Origin: Halomonas sp. ALS9
GTDB lineage: Bacteria > Pseudomonadota > Gammaproteobacteria > Pseudomonadales > Halomonadaceae
Assembly: GCF_001651035.1 (NCBI RefSeq)
Contig: NZ_LXRG01000065.1
Location: forward strand, 350,279 to 414,278
Direction of reading: 5' to 3'
Length of the DNA stretch: 64,000 nt
This document shows positions 24,656 to 34,944 of this stretch, piece after piece. Every line of letters starts with the position of its first letter. Position 1 is the stretch's first letter. The notes under the pieces are model-generated. The model was not told the DNA's origin, did not search any database, and saw nothing but the letters and a program-made list of their open reading frames with translations. A program made the position numbers and the translations under genes.

Positions 24656-25169
24656 GCTACCTCCGACTGATAATATCTGGCTGGAAATTGATACCACTCA
24701 ACAGCAACTGCGCTGTTGGCGAGGACCTAAAGTGCTCCACGAGTGTGCAATTTCATCCGGTGCCGCTGGAAGCGGGGAGCTCAGTGGTAGTGGTCAAACG
24801 CCCCACGGCTGGCACTATGTGCGAGCCGCTATTGGTGGCAACATGCCCGAAAATGCTGTGTTTCGAGGCCGCCGCTGGACGGGCGAGATATTTTCAGCCG
24901 CGCTAGCTGAAGCTTATCCTAAACGTGACTGGATTTTGACCCGCATCCTGTGGCTGTGTGGATTGGAGAGGGGGGTGAACCGCGGTAAGCAGGTGGACTC
25001 TCAGCGGCGCTATATTTATCTTCACGGCACACCACCTGAGGAGCCCATGGGCGTTGCTGCTTCCCACGGCTGTATTCGTTTACGTAATAGTGATTTGCTG
25101 ACCATTTTTTCTTTAGCGTTGCCGGGTACCCCTGTTTGGTTGCACGGTGGCCGTCAATGCTTTGATTAA
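24633..25169 (+). CDS. L,D-transpeptidase family protein (YkuD domain)
   Basis: A 178-residue YkuD/ErfK-type protein; family members crosslink peptidoglycan or attach proteins to it. Seen: IWLEIDTTQQQLRCWRG, a substrate loop around SGSGQTPHGWHYVRA, IYLHGTP near 136, and the catalytic motif SHGCIRLRN with His and Cys near 149-157. No signal peptide or membrane anchor is visible at the N-terminus, which is unusual for an enzyme acting in the periplasm; ATG 24633 is backed by AAGGA. It overlaps the end of psrA and precedes nagZ, another wall-recycling gene. Confidence 0.88.
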   Translation: MRTPTLAELPPTDNIWLEIDTTQQQLRCWRGPKVLHECAISSGAAGSGELSGSGQTPHGWHYVRAAIGGNMPENAVFRGRRWTGEIFSAALAEAYPKRDWILTRILWLCGLERGVNRGKQVDSQRRYIYLHGTPPEEPMGVAASHGCIRLRNSDLLTIFSLALPGTPVWLHGGRQCFD

Positions 25170-25232
25170 TCAGATTTTGACACCGCTAGACGATCGTCTA
25201 GAATCATCGCCCCTTTCAATGGATCTCTCACG

Positions 25233-26264
25233 ATGACTCAACCGTTAGGCCCGGTCATGCTTGACCTTGAAGGCCCAAAATTGACGGCTGCAGAGAAACG
25301 CTTGTTGCTAGAACCGACGGTAGGGGGTGTCATTTTATTTGCCCGCAATGTCGAAAATGGCTATCAGGTGCGCCAGCTTTGTAGCGATATTCGCCGCGTG
25401 CGGGCTGATTTACTGCTTGCCGTGGATCAGGAAGGCGGTCGCGTGCAGCGCATTAAGGAGGGCTTAACACGTCTTCCTGCCATGGCGCGTATCGGCGAAT
25501 GTTATCACGCTACCCCGGAAGATGGCCTGGCGTTAGCCAAAGATGCTGGTTGGCTGCTGGGGATGGAGATGGCCGCCTGCGGGCTGGATCTAAGCTTCGC
25601 TCCGGTATTGGATGTTGAGAGCGGCCTATCCAGTGTTATCGGTGACCGTAGTTTTAGTAGTGATCCTCTGCACGTGGCCCAACTGGGCAGTGCCTTTATT
25701 CAAGGGCTTCACGATGCCGGTATGGCCGCTGTGGGTAAGCATTTCCCGGGTCATGGCGGCGTTGCAGCGGACTCCCACGTTGCGCTACCGGTCGATGACC
25801 GCCCGCTAGACGTGATTAAACAGCATGATCTTGTGCCCTTTACCCAGTTAGCCTCACGGCTGGATGGGGTTATGCCTGCGCACGTTATTTATAGCGCTTT
25901 CGATACGCGCCCAGCGGGGTTTTCACCCACTTGGCTGGGCATGCTACGGGAATCGCTAGGCTTCAAAGGCTGCATTTTTTCAGATGATCTAAGTATGGCG
26001 GGCGCCCATGAAGCAGGAGACCCCAAAGCGCGTGCCCAGGCCGCACTTGCAGCAGGTTGCGATATGCTGCTGGTGTGTAATGACCGTACCGCCGCGCTTG
26101 ATGTCATGCAAGCATGCCAAGGGGTCAATACCAAACGCCCCGCAAAGCTACGTTATGGCCGTGCGCGACCAGACCTGGATGCACTGAGTGCGCTGGGCCG
26201 TTGGCGGCGTGCCCACGCCAAGTTGGAAGCGCTAGCGGACAAGCCCAAGCCAAGCGCTGAATAG
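25233..26264 (+). CDS. nagZ: Beta-N-acetylhexosaminidase (GH3)
   Basis: Cytosolic glycosidase of peptidoglycan recycling; removes GlcNAc from anhydromuropeptides and in many species helps control AmpC. It has 343 residues. Seen: MLDLEGPKLTAAEKRLLLEP, GVILFARN, AVDQEGGRVQRI near 67, the GH3 NagZ motif GKHFPGHGGVAADSH near 168-182 with the catalytic His, and nucleophile Asp in CIFSDDLSMAGAH near 247. Follows the L,D-transpeptidase gene by 63 bases and precedes hpt by 48, likely one transcript. Confidence 0.95.
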   Translation: MTQPLGPVMLDLEGPKLTAAEKRLLLEPTVGGVILFARNVENGYQVRQLCSDIRRVRADLLLAVDQEGGRVQRIKEGLTRLPAMARIGECYHATPEDGLALAKDAGWLLGMEMAACGLDLSFAPVLDVESGLSSVIGDRSFSSDPLHVAQLGSAFIQGLHDAGMAAVGKHFPGHGGVAADSHVALPVDDRPLDVIKQHDLVPFTQLASRLDGVMPAHVIYSAFDTRPAGFSPTWLGMLRESLGFKGCIFSDDLSMAGAHEAGDPKARAQAALAAGCDMLLVCNDRTAALDVMQACQGVNTKRPAKLRYGRARPDLDALSALGRWRRAHAKLEALADKPKPSAE

Positions 26265-26312
26265 ATCTCTTGCTCAAATAACTGAAGCTTTTAACCCGCG
26301 TGGAGTTGGTAG

Positions 26313-26891
26313 ATGTCAAAGCTGGATAAAGAAGCCTTAGAGTCGTTGGACTCGATGCGCGAATTGATGGATAACGCCGACTGCCTTATTTCACAGCAAG
26401 AGGTAGAGCGGGCGCTTGACCGCATGGCGGAAGCGATCACACAAGATTTAGGCGATAAACTGCCAGTGTTTTACTGCGTGATGAATGGCGGCTTGATTAC
26501 CACCGGGCACCTGCTGACCCGCTTGGGCTTCCCGCTGGAAGTGGATTATTTGCATGCCACCCGCTACCGCAACGAGCTGCGTGGCGGCGAGCTATTTTGG
26601 CGCGTTTCCCCAGAAGTGCCGATGGCCGGTCGCCATGTGGTTATTGTTGACGATATTTTGGATGAGGGCGCGACCCTGGCGGCGATTCTGGCTTACTGCG
26701 AAGAAGCCCAGGCCGCCAGTGTCACTACGGCAGTGCTGGTAGATAAACAGCACAACCGCAAAGCCGTACCCGGTTTAAAAGCTGACTATTGCAGCCTGGA
26801 AGTTGCCGACCGCTACGTGTTTGGCTTTGGCATGGATTACAAAGGGTACTGGCGCAACGCACCGGGAATTTTTGCCCCCAAAGGTATGTAA
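26313..26891 (+). CDS. hpt: Hypoxanthine phosphoribosyltransferase
   Basis: Converts hypoxanthine (and possibly guanine) to its nucleotide with PRPP. It has 192 residues. Seen: VFYCVMNGGLITTGHLL near 50, LHATRYRNELRGG, the PRPP motif HVVIVDDILDEGATL near 107-121, and the base-binding end DRYVFGFGMDYKGYWRN. The EGAT in place of the common TGLT version of the motif is typical of the pseudomonad branch as I recall it. GGAG is 7 bases before the ATG. Convergent with ppsR. Confidence 0.91.
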   Translation: MSKLDKEALESLDSMRELMDNADCLISQQEVERALDRMAEAITQDLGDKLPVFYCVMNGGLITTGHLLTRLGFPLEVDYLHATRYRNELRGGELFWRVSPEVPMAGRHVVIVDDILDEGATLAAILAYCEEAQAASVTTAVLVDKQHNRKAVPGLKADYCSLEVADRYVFGFGMDYKGYWRNAPGIFAPKGM

Positions 26892-26922
26892 TCCGCTGAG
26901 GGCTTGTGGTGATTTTTTACGC

Positions 26923-27756
26923 TTAGCGGGGCGAGAAACGCCTCGCTAAGCCCGTTTCGGCAATCATCCGCGTCGAAATTTCTTCTACCGAGAAGCGCGT
27001 TGCGTCAATAAACGGAATGTGCATAGTACGGTAGAGCGACTCTGCCTGTTCCACTTCTTGCAGGCACTTATCCATAGAGCTGTAACGGCTATTGGGGCGT
27101 CTTTCGTTGCGAATCGCCGATAAGCGTCGCGCATCGATGGTTAGGCCAAACAGCTTTTGCCGATGGGGTGCTAACGCCTTGGGTAGCTTGAGCATGCCGT
27201 CTTCATCTAGATCATCTTCTGTTAGCGGATAGTTAGCCGCTCGAATGCCAAACTGTAACGCCAGATAGAGTGAGGTAGGGGTTTTACCGCAGCGCGAAAC
27301 GCCAACCAGGATGATATCGGCCTTATCATATTGGTGGGTGCGGGCACCGTCGTCGTTATCCAGTGCAAAATGCACGGAATGAATACGATCCATATAGACG
27401 TCGTCGCTGCCAATCGAGTGAGTGCGGCCAACGCTGTAGGAAGAGTGCGTCTCTAACTCTTGCTCTAAGGGTTCTAAGAAAGTTGAAAATATATCGACTT
27501 TAAACCCGGATGCCTGACGAATAACGTCGCGAATCTGTTGATCCACAATGGTGTCAATGATGATCGGGCGGTGGCCGTCGCGGCTAGCTGTTGACTCAAT
27601 AATCGCGGCTAACGCCTGAGCTTTTTCCAACGTGTCAATATAGGGCTTGGTCTGCATGTCGATTTCAACATCGCTGAACTGGGCCAACAAGCTTCGCCCT
27701 AGACTTTCCGCCGTAATCCCGGTGCCATCTGAAATAAAAAAAGCCGTACGCTTCAT
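26923..27756 (-). CDS. ppsR: PEP synthase regulatory kinase/pyrophosphorylase
   Basis: Bifunctional DUF299 protein that inactivates PEP synthase by ADP-dependent Thr phosphorylation and reactivates it by Pi-dependent dephosphorylation. It has 277 residues from [17 protein letters not shown]. Seen: [23 protein letters not shown] in residues 100-130, P-loop-like [18 protein letters not shown] near 150, and [25 protein letters not shown] four codons upstream is in frame but ATG 27756 is better placed. Divergent from its target gene ppsA, across about 270 bases that must hold both promoters. Confidence 0.94.
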   Translation of the reverse strand: MKRTAFFISDGTGITAESLGRSLLAQFSDVEIDMQTKPYIDTLEKAQALAAIIESTASRDGHRPIIIDTIVDQQIRDVIRQASGFKVDIFSTFLEPLEQELETHSSYSVGRTHSIGSDDVYMDRIHSVHFALDNDDGARTHQYDKADIILVGVSRCGKTPTSLYLALQFGIRAANYPLTEDDLDEDGMLKLPKALAPHRQKLFGLTIDARRLSAIRNERRPNSRYSSMDKCLQEVEQAESLYRTMHIPFIDATRFSVEEISTRMIAETGLARRFSPR

Positions 27757-28028
27757 AACGCAATCCACTGGTGAGTGATTCGCCTATTGTGTGCCGAGGC
27801 GTTTGCCAGCACAACGTGTCATCGGTTGTCAGGACGGCGTCAAAGGCGTCTGACTACATAAATAGTCCAGAAAGCGCCGCTGTTGTAAAAATCCTCCACT
27901 CTCTTCGCTATTAGACCAATGGCGAATGTATCGGCGCGGTGCTAGGGTAGCTCAGTGTATTATCCATGGCCTACGGCATTAATGCCCATATCAGTGGCCA
28001 TGCCGATATCTATGAGAGAGGGGGTTAC

Positions 28029-30404
28029 GTGGAAGAGTACATTCTGTGGTTCGATCAGTTGGGCATGGCGGACGTCGAACGCGTAGGTGGTAAAAACGCC
28101 TCTCTGGGTGAAATGATTTCCAACCTGTCCGGTGCTGGCGTAACGGTTCCCGGCGGCTTTGCGACTACCGCCCATGCTTACCGTGAATTTCTCTCCCACG
28201 AAAGCTTAAACCAACGCATTAATACCACCCTGGCCCGTCTTGACGTCGACGATGTTAAGGCACTGGCTGAGGCGGGCCGCACCATTCGCCAGTGGATTAT
28301 CGATACGCCGCTCCCCCCTAGCTTTGAAGCAGCCCTGCGTGATGCTTACGGCCAGTTGCAGCAACAGCACCCGCAACTGAAAGTGGCCGTGCGCAGCTCA
28401 GCGACCGCTGAAGACCTGCCTGATGCCTCCTTCGCAGGCCAGCAGGAAACCTTCCTCAATATTGAGGGCTTCGAGAATATCAAGCGTGCGGTGCATGAAG
28501 TCTTCGCCTCGCTATTTAATGACCGTGCGATCTCTTATCGTGTGCACCGCGGCTACGCCCACGAAAATGTCGCCTTGTCGGCAGGCATACAGAAAATGGT
28601 GCGCTCAGAGACCGGCGCAGCTGGCGTTATGTTTACTTTAGACACCGAATCCGGCTTTAAAGAGGCCGTTTTCGTCACCGCCTCTTGGGGCTTGGGTGAA
28701 ACCGTGGTGCAGGGTGCCGTCAACCCCGATGAATTCTACGTGCACAAACCGACCCTGGCAGCAGGTCGCCCGGCGGTGCTACGCCGGAACCTAGGTTCCA
28801 AGCTAATCAAGATGGTTTACGGTCAGGACGCCAGCGCGGGTAAATCGGTGGAAACCGTCGATGTGCCGCACCAGGATCGGGGTCGTTTTTGTCTTAATGA
28901 TCAGCAAGTGATGGATCTTGCTCGCCAAGCGATGACCATTGAACAGCACTACCAGCGGCCTATGGATATTGAGTGGGCGTTAGACGGTGATGACGGTGAG
29001 CTTTACATCGTTCAGGCGCGCCCTGAAACGGTGGTCTCCCAGCAGGAGGGCGGCAAGCTCGAGCGCTTTCAACTGCGTGAAAAAGGCCGCACGTTAATTA
29101 CTGGCCGGGCAATTGGTCAGCGCATCGGCCGAGGTACTGTCAAAGTCGTACTCAGCCCTGACGATATGGATAAGATCCATGATGGCGATATCCTGGTCAC
29201 TGATATGACTGACCCGGATTGGGAGCCAATCATGAAGCGGGCTTCCGCGATCGTCACCAATCGCGGCGGACGAACCTGCCACGCGGCGATCATCGCCCGT
29301 GAACTTGGCATTCCCGCAGTGGTCGGCTGTGGCGATGCCACTACCCAGTTAAAAGAAGGGGTCGACGTCACGGTCTCTTGCGCGGAAGGCGATACTGGCA
29401 ATGTCTATGAGGGGCTGTTGGAGTTTGATTGCAAGGTCTCCAGCGTCGATGCAATGCCGGAAATTCCCTTCAAAATTATGATGAATGTGGGTAACCCTGA
29501 TCGCGCCTTTGGCTTTGCCAGTTTGCCTCACGCTGGCGTGGGGTTAGCGCGTCTCGAATTTATCATTAACCGCATGATCGGCGTGCATCCCAAAGCGCTG
29601 TTGGAGTACAGCACGCTGCCAGTGGACTTGCAGCAGGTGATCGATTTACGTACCGCGGGCTATAGCGATCCGGTCAGCTTCTATGTCGATAAGCTGGTTG
29701 AAGGCATCTCTACATTGGCGGCGGCGTTCTATCCCCAGCGTGTCATCGTGCGGCTGTCAGACTTCAAGTCAAACGAATACGAAAACCTGATTGGCGGTAA
29801 ACTCTATGAGCCGGGTGAAGAGAACCCCATGTTGGGTTTCCGGGGCGCATCACGCTACATTTCAGAGGCATTCCGACCCTGCTTTGAGCTTGAGTGTCGC
29901 GCGCTGAAGAGGGTGCGTGAAGAGATGGGTTTCGAGAATATCGAAATCATGGTGCCTTTTGTGCGCACCACCGACGAAGCGCGTGAGGTGGTAGAGCTAC
30001 TGGCTGCAAACGGCCTGGAGCGCGGCGGCCCAACAGGCTTGAAAGTGATTATGATGTGCGAGCTGCCGGCTAACGCTTTGCTCGCCGATGAGTTCCTGGA
30101 GTATTTTGACGGTTTCTCCATCGGCTCAAACGACCTGACCCAGCTAACGTTAGGATTGGATCGTGACTCGGGTATCGTGGCGCATCTGTTTGACGAGCGT
30201 AATGGGGCGGTTAAAAAGCTCCTTGCCATGGCAATTCAGGCGTGCAAAGCGAAGGGTAAATATGTCGGTATCTGTGGGCAGGGGCCGTCAGACCATCCTG
30301 ATCTGGCTAAGTGGTTGATGGAGCAGGGCATTGACTCTGTATCACTCAACCCCGACGCGGTACTGGAAACCTGGTTTATGCTCGCAGGCCAAACAATCGA
30401 ATAG
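28029..30404 (+). CDS. ppsA: Phosphoenolpyruvate synthase
   Basis: Makes PEP from pyruvate and ATP for gluconeogenesis. It has 791 residues from GTG 28029, which follows an AGAGGGGG sequence; this matches the family length, whereas longer upstream readings add non-conserved sequence. Seen: N-terminal ATP-grasp [40 protein letters not shown], the swivelling phosphohistidine domain [20 protein letters not shown] (catalytic His near 420), and the PEP-binding barrel [13 protein letters not shown], ending with [20 protein letters not shown] and [14 protein letters not shown] with the catalytic Cys. Divergent ppsR is its regulator. A hairpin terminator follows. Confidence 0.96.
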   Translation: MEEYILWFDQLGMADVERVGGKNASLGEMISNLSGAGVTVPGGFATTAHAYREFLSHESLNQRINTTLARLDVDDVKALAEAGRTIRQWIIDTPLPPSFEAALRDAYGQLQQQHPQLKVAVRSSATAEDLPDASFAGQQETFLNIEGFENIKRAVHEVFASLFNDRAISYRVHRGYAHENVALSAGIQKMVRSETGAAGVMFTLDTESGFKEAVFVTASWGLGETVVQGAVNPDEFYVHKPTLAAGRPAVLRRNLGSKLIKMVYGQDASAGKSVETVDVPHQDRGRFCLNDQQVMDLARQAMTIEQHYQRPMDIEWALDGDDGELYIVQARPETVVSQQEGGKLERFQLREKGRTLITGRAIGQRIGRGTVKVVLSPDDMDKIHDGDILVTDMTDPDWEPIMKRASAIVTNRGGRTCHAAIIARELGIPAVVGCGDATTQLKEGVDVTVSCAEGDTGNVYEGLLEFDCKVSSVDAMPEIPFKIMMNVGNPDRAFGFASLPHAGVGLARLEFIINRMIGVHPKALLEYSTLPVDLQQVIDLRTAGYSDPVSFYVDKLVEGISTLAAAFYPQRVIVRLSDFKSNEYENLIGGKLYEPGEENPMLGFRGASRYISEAFRPCFELECRALKRVREEMGFENIEIMVPFVRTTDEAREVVELLAANGLERGGPTGLKVIMMCELPANALLADEFLEYFDGFSIGSNDLTQLTLGLDRDSGIVAHLFDERNGAVKKLLAMAIQACKAKGKYVGICGQGPSDHPDLAKWLMEQGIDSVSLNPDAVLETWFMLAGQTIE

Positions 30405-30428
30405 TTACATTTATTTTAACTAATTTAC

Positions 30429-30461
30429 CGCCCGGCCATTGTGCCGGGCGTCGTTGTTTTT
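30429..30461 (+). terminator. Intrinsic terminator after ppsA
   Basis: An 8-bp GC-rich stem, CGCCCGGC (30429-30436) with GCCGGGCG (30443-30450), has a 6-base loop. A T-rich tail follows to 30461. Confidence 0.85.
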
Positions 30462-30476
30462 ATAGGCTACTCTTTT

Positions 30477-30546
30477 GGAGTAGTTTTTCCGGAGTAGTTT
30501 TTCCGGAGTGGTTTTTCTGGAGTAGTTTTTCTGGAGTTGTCTTTTA
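30477..30546. repeat. 14-bp tandem repeat upstream of ggt
   Basis: Units at 30477, 30491, 30505 and 30519 follow GGAGTRGTTTTTCY; a fifth, degraded unit starts at 30533. The array lies between the ppsA terminator and the ggt start (30569), where the ggt promoter or 5' leader must be. Each unit carries GGAG, a Shine-Dalgarno core. Confidence 0.9.
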
Positions 30547-30568
30547 ATTTGTCGCGGAGAGCGCTGAG

Positions 30569-32359
30569 ATGTCCCCAAAGTCAGTTAAGTTCGCGCTACC
30601 TGTTTTGCTGGTGGCGCCTTTATATAGCTGGGGGTTTAGCTATGAGACTCCTTCCATTTCGCCTGAAAGCGAGTCTGGTTACGAAGAGAAGCCAGGTTGG
30701 GCGGCGGAGTCGTTCGCGGTGGCCGCAGCCAACCCGTTAGCCACCGATGCCGGTTATCAAGTCCTTAAAGCCGGTGGCAATGCCATTGATGCGGCCATTG
30801 CGGTACAAATGGTGCTGAATTTGGTGGAGCCGCAATCAAGCGGTATTGGCGGCGGTGCTTTTTTGATGCACTACGACGGCGACGAGGTTCGCGCCTACGA
30901 TGGACGTGAAACGGCCCCCCAGGGCGTTAACGGCGAACTATTTTTACAGGATGGTGAGCCACTGGCGTTTAACGATGCCGTGGTTAGTGGTCTCTCCGTG
31001 GGCGTTCCGGGCACGCTGCGTATGCTTGAGAAGGCTCACGCTGAGCATGGTGAACTGGAATGGGCGGAACTGTTTAAGCCAGCGATTACCTTAGCGGAAG
31101 AGGGCTTTGCTGTGAGTAATCGGCTGCACACCAGCCTTGAAAGCGATGAATTCTTGCGCCAAGACCCTCTGGCGAGCCAGTTTTATTACGATGCTGAAGG
31201 CGAGCCCATCGCCGCGGGCGAAATGCTCAAAAACCCTGCCTTAGCAGCGGTATTTCGCCAACTCGCTGAACAAGGCAGCGCCGCTCTGCATGAAGGAGCA
31301 GTGGCCGAAGATATCGTTGAGCGCGTTCAGAACCATCCTGAACGCCCAGGCAGCTTATCGATGGAAGATATGAGTGGCTATGAAGCGCTTGATCGCGAGC
31401 CGCTGTGCACGCCTTGGCAACAGTGGGAAGTATGTGGCTTCCCGCCGCCCTCGTCGGGTCATCTAACCATCATGCAGATTTTGGGCATGCTTGATCAGCA
31501 GCCGCTACTTGAAGCCCCGCTAGATGATGGTGTTTCCAGCAGCGGGTGGCTGCACCAGTTTTTAGAAGCTTCGCGCTTAGCGTTTGCGGATCGTGGCCGT
31601 TACATTGCCGACCCAGACTTTGTCGAGGCACCGGGTGGTGACTGGTCTCTGATGCTGGCGCCCAATTATCTTGAACAGCGTAGTGCACTTATCGACGAGA
31701 TGAGTATGGGCGATAGCGCTGAACCCGGTAATCCTGGCGAGCTAAGCGTTAGCTGGGCAAGCCAGCCCGAACAGCCTGAGTACGGTACCAGCCATATCAG
31801 CATTATCGATGAGGAGGGTAACGCGGTGGCGATGACTACCACCATCGAGCAGGCATTTGGCTCGCGGATCATGTCTGATGGCGGCACGGGGCTAACCGGT
31901 GGTTTCCTGCTTAATAACGAACTCACCGACTTTTCATTTGTACCCGAGGTTGATGGCGAACCGGTGGCAAACCGAGTCGAGCCCGGTAAACGTCCGCGTT
32001 CGAGCATGAGTCCGACCCTGGTATTCAATCAGGACAGCGGTGAGTTGGTGGCAAGTCTTGGTTCTCCAGGCGGTGCTGCCATTATTCATTATACCGCCCG
32101 TACTTTAGTGGCCATGCGTGACTGGGGCTTGAGTGCGCAGGAAGCGCTCAACCTTCCCCATGCTATTACGCTCGGCGGGGATGTCTATGTGGAGGAGGGA
32201 CGTTTCCCTGAGGCGACTATCGAGTCACTGCGCGAACGCGGCCATACGGTCAGCGAGCGCGAACTCACCAGCGGTCTCCAGGCCATTATGCGCCTTAGCG
32301 ATGGCACCCTGTTTGGTGGCGCTGACCCCCGTCGCGAAGGTGTGGTAATGGGTGATTAA
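30569..32359 (+). CDS. ggt: Gamma-glutamyltranspeptidase
   Basis: Periplasmic, self-cleaving enzyme that hydrolyses or transfers the gamma-glutamyl group of glutathione and related peptides. It has 596 residues. Seen: signal peptide in the first ~24 residues, AAANPLATDAGYQVLKAGGNAIDAAIA, VEPQSSGIGGGAF, RETAP (substrate Arg), and the cleavage site with nucleophile Thr in YGTSHISIIDEEGN near 408. GKRPRSSMSPTLV and GSPGGAAII shape the active site. Many Asp and Glu residues, as in exported proteins of halophiles. GGAGAG precedes the ATG. A five-unit 14-bp repeat sits upstream. Confidence 0.95.
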   Translation: MSPKSVKFALPVLLVAPLYSWGFSYETPSISPESESGYEEKPGWAAESFAVAAANPLATDAGYQVLKAGGNAIDAAIAVQMVLNLVEPQSSGIGGGAFLMHYDGDEVRAYDGRETAPQGVNGELFLQDGEPLAFNDAVVSGLSVGVPGTLRMLEKAHAEHGELEWAELFKPAITLAEEGFAVSNRLHTSLESDEFLRQDPLASQFYYDAEGEPIAAGEMLKNPALAAVFRQLAEQGSAALHEGAVAEDIVERVQNHPERPGSLSMEDMSGYEALDREPLCTPWQQWEVCGFPPPSSGHLTIMQILGMLDQQPLLEAPLDDGVSSSGWLHQFLEASRLAFADRGRYIADPDFVEAPGGDWSLMLAPNYLEQRSALIDEMSMGDSAEPGNPGELSVSWASQPEQPEYGTSHISIIDEEGNAVAMTTTIEQAFGSRIMSDGGTGLTGGFLLNNELTDFSFVPEVDGEPVANRVEPGKRPRSSMSPTLVFNQDSGELVASLGSPGGAAIIHYTARTLVAMRDWGLSAQEALNLPHAITLGGDVYVEEGRFPEATIESLRERGHTVSERELTSGLQAIMRLSDGTLFGGADPRREGVVMGD

Positions 32360-32367
32360 GTAAGCGC

Positions 32368-34260
32368 CTATTGGCGAAGCCAATTGCGCAACTTCACCAA
32401 CATCAGCGCCCCGTCGCTCAATTCGCGCCGGTCTTGAATGAGTTCGCTTAAACGATCTGGGTAGTCGGTAATGATCGCATCGACACCCAGATCAATCAGC
32501 GTCGACATTCGCGCTCGATCATTGACAGTCCAGGCATGTATTTCATAGCCATATAGACGCGCTAAACGAACTTCTCCTTCCGTGATGCGGTTATGACGCA
32601 GCCCCAGTGCATCAAAGTCACGCCGGTTCAGTGTGCCAGGCAGTATCAGCTGGGCCAGCAAGGTCACGCGGAGTTCCGGTGCTTGGGTTTTGATATGCTT
32701 AACTAATGAAGGTGACATGGTTGCCATACGCATGTCTAAGAGCGCATGGGGGAAACCGCACGCTGTATAGCCGTCGAATGCGCTTTGTTGGGTCGCCCAG
32801 CAGCGATAGCGCACGTCGCTCTCTGCATGTAAGGCCTCAATAACGGCATCGGCTAACGCCTGTTCTTGACCTGGTAGAGGCTTGATATCAATCATTAACC
32901 CTGCTTTGCCACGAACCCTTTCGAGTGCTTCGTCCAAGCCGGGAATATTCTCGCCTTGAAAAGCATCACCAAACCAACTGCCCACATCGAATTGACTAAG
33001 CTGCTCTCTGGTCAGTTCACCAAACTCACGGCTATCGCCGGTTAGCCGCGCCATACTGCGGTCGTGGTAGAGCATTACCTGCTGGTCACTGCTCAAACGT
33101 ACGTCGATTTCGATATAGTCAGCGCCATCAATCAGTGACTGCTCTAACGCGGCTAGGGTGTTTTCAGGCGCGACCATAGAGCTGCCGCGGTGGGCAATCA
33201 CCGCGACGTTATCGCGTATCTCAAAGCTATTCAGGATCCACCACGCTTGAAGGCCGGCAAAAATCAGCACGCTGAGTTCAACCGCCCAGGCCAATTTGCC
33301 TGCGTTAATGTCTTCAGGAGGGGCTGCTGGACGGGGTTCGCGGTGAGCCAACTGCATATACAGGCAGGCGGAAAGCAGCGCATTGGCGGCAATACCGATA
33401 AACGTAATGGCCAGGGTGACCAGTACATAGCCGAGTAAGTAGGCGAGCATCGCCGGGATAAGCACGGCATTATATTCGGGTAGCCACCACAGTAACGGCG
33501 TAAATAGCCGGTCAAACAGCAGTGTCACCAACAGCGGCAGGCTAACGATCAGCACCAAAAGCAGCAATACCGCAGCGCCAATAGAGCGGCGCCAGCCACG
33601 GGTTAGGTTGACGCTGCGCTTAAGTGCCTGCCACGGGCTGCAGTGTTCCAGTGCCACTAGGGGCAGCGCCAATAGCCAGCGTAGGTAGAGCCATGACGCA
33701 GCCCATGCCCAAGCGACAATCAGCGGCAGTGCGCAGGCAATGAAATACCACAGGGCAGGTGGGCGCACGCGCTGTAGATAGTAGGGGTCTATACCGCTTA
33801 GCCAGACATCGTAAACCCATGCGAGCCCGGCCATAAAGGGTGCCAGCAGTAATAAGTGAGTGCCTACTTGGAGTATGACCAGGCCTGCCAAAGCAGGCAG
33901 TCGTCGGGTACTCAGCCAGAGTGCTTCAAGGGCTAGCCGATAGTGATTGTCGCGGGGTCTGACGGCTACCTGCAGCATGCCCGCCTGCTGCCAATAAATA
34001 ATCACAAAAGTGAAGCCAAGCCCTACCAGCATTCCGAGCAGTCCCAGCGGGCTGAAGAGTAGCCCAATCAACTCGTCGTTGGTGACCACGGTGCGGTTAA
34101 GTTGGGCTAGCAGCCCACGCGTCACCCAGGTGATCGCTGGCAGCAGCAAGGCTGAGGCGAGCAGGGTAAAAAACAGGTGGTAGGCGATCAGTGGGCGAAG
34201 ATGATCGCGTAAGGTACGCAGTAAGGCTGAGCCAAGGTAGGTCAAAGGCTGCATCGTCAT
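32368..34260 (-). CDS. Glycerophosphodiester phosphodiesterase with N-terminal membrane domain
   Basis: About 630 residues. The first ~330 hold some eight membrane segments of the GDPD-associated membrane domain (for example LGYVLVTLAITFIGIAANAL). From about 360 comes a GDPD catalytic domain: VIAHRGSSMVAPENTLAAL with His and Arg, YIEIDVRLSSDQQVMLYHDRSM with the metal-binding Glu and Asp, LMIDIKPLPG, and the C-terminal EIHAWTVND and DAIITDYPDRL. It should cleave glycerophosphodiesters or a membrane lipid head group outside the cytosol. ATG 34260 or 34254 are both possible; neither has a good ribosome site. Convergent with ggt (8 bases). Confidence 0.88.
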   Translation of the reverse strand: MTMQPLTYLGSALLRTLRDHLRPLIAYHLFFTLLASALLLPAITWVTRGLLAQLNRTVVTNDELIGLLFSPLGLLGMLVGLGFTFVIIYWQQAGMLQVAVRPRDNHYRLALEALWLSTRRLPALAGLVILQVGTHLLLLAPFMAGLAWVYDVWLSGIDPYYLQRVRPPALWYFIACALPLIVAWAWAASWLYLRWLLALPLVALEHCSPWQALKRSVNLTRGWRRSIGAAVLLLLVLIVSLPLLVTLLFDRLFTPLLWWLPEYNAVLIPAMLAYLLGYVLVTLAITFIGIAANALLSACLYMQLAHREPRPAAPPEDINAGKLAWAVELSVLIFAGLQAWWILNSFEIRDNVAVIAHRGSSMVAPENTLAALEQSLIDGADYIEIDVRLSSDQQVMLYHDRSMARLTGDSREFGELTREQLSQFDVGSWFGDAFQGENIPGLDEALERVRGKAGLMIDIKPLPGQEQALADAVIEALHAESDVRYRCWATQQSAFDGYTACGFPHALLDMRMATMSPSLVKHIKTQAPELRVTLLAQLILPGTLNRRDFDALGLRHNRITEGEVRLARLYGYEIHAWTVNDRARMSTLIDLGVDAIITDYPDRLSELIQDRRELSDGALMLVKLRNWLRQ

Positions 34261-34353
34261 TAAACGGTAAGAATGAACCACCAGGGTGGCAGTAACCGCC
34301 ACACCTGGCAAGGGGCTCTATTTAAAACAAGCTTGGTTAATACACAGCCGTTA

Positions 34354-34848
34354 TTAAGCAAGGGGCAACTCATGCTCTGCAACAATAATGCCGTTGTTAT
34401 CGGCATATAGCCACTGGCCAGGCCGCAGGGTGACACCGGCAAAGGTAACGTCGATGTCACGCTGTCCTTCGCCGCGTTTTTCACTTTTGCGCGGGTGGCT
34501 ACCCAATGCCTGAACGCCAATGGGTAGGGCGGCAAGTATATCCACATCGCGTACGCAGCCGTACATGACAACGCCTGACCAGCCGTTGGCGACTGCCTGC
34601 TCGGCGAGCATATCGCCCAACATGGCGCAGCGGTGCGAGCCACCGGCATCCACCACCAGGACAGCGCCGTTACCCGGCTCGGCGACGGCTTGTTTAACCA
34701 TGGAGTTATCTTCAAAGCACTTTATTGTACGAATGGGTCCGTAGAAGGCTTCAAGCCCACCAAAATTGACAAACAGCGGGTCAAGCACTGCCACATCTGG
34801 GTGTGCATCGCAGAGATCGGGCGTCACTATATCAATTGAATTCGTCAT
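34354..34848 (-). CDS. rraA: RraA family protein (regulator of RNase E activity A)
   Basis: A 164-residue RraA-like protein. In E. coli RraA binds RNase E and slows RNA decay; many family members are instead class II aldolases for hydroxymethylglutarate-type acids. Seen: [45 protein letters not shown] near 62-85, [17 protein letters not shown], and the short acidic end. Of two adjacent ATGs the second (34848) has the better gap from AGGAG. It has its own promoter, since a terminator separates it from acnB. Confidence 0.9.
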   Translation of the reverse strand: MTNSIDIVTPDLCDAHPDVAVLDPLFVNFGGLEAFYGPIRTIKCFEDNSMVKQAVAEPGNGAVLVVDAGGSHRCAMLGDMLAEQAVANGWSGVVMYGCVRDVDILAALPIGVQALGSHPRKSEKRGEGQRDIDVTFAGVTLRPGQWLYADNNGIIVAEHELPLA

Positions 34849-34878
34849 CATAGGCTCCTGTTATGAAAGGCTAGTACT

Positions 34879-34906
34879 AGCATAGGCAGCTAACCGAATC
34901 GTGCAA
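34879..34906 (-). promoter_or_regulatory. rraA promoter
   Basis: Read on the - strand: TTGCAC (34901-34906), 16-base spacer, TATGCT (34879-34884). The predicted start falls about 25 bases before the rraA ATG, and the -35 box directly abuts the acnB terminator T-run. Confidence 0.55.
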
Positions 34907-34944
34907 AAAAACGCCCCGCCCTGTAAAGACAGTGGCGGGGCGTT
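34904..34944 (-). terminator. Intrinsic terminator after acnB
   Basis: AACGCCCCGCC (34910-34920) pairs with GGCGGGGCGTT (34934-34944), and an inner CTGT-AAAG-ACAG hairpin (34921-34932) caps it. On the - strand it ends in seven T (34904-34910). Confidence 0.88.
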
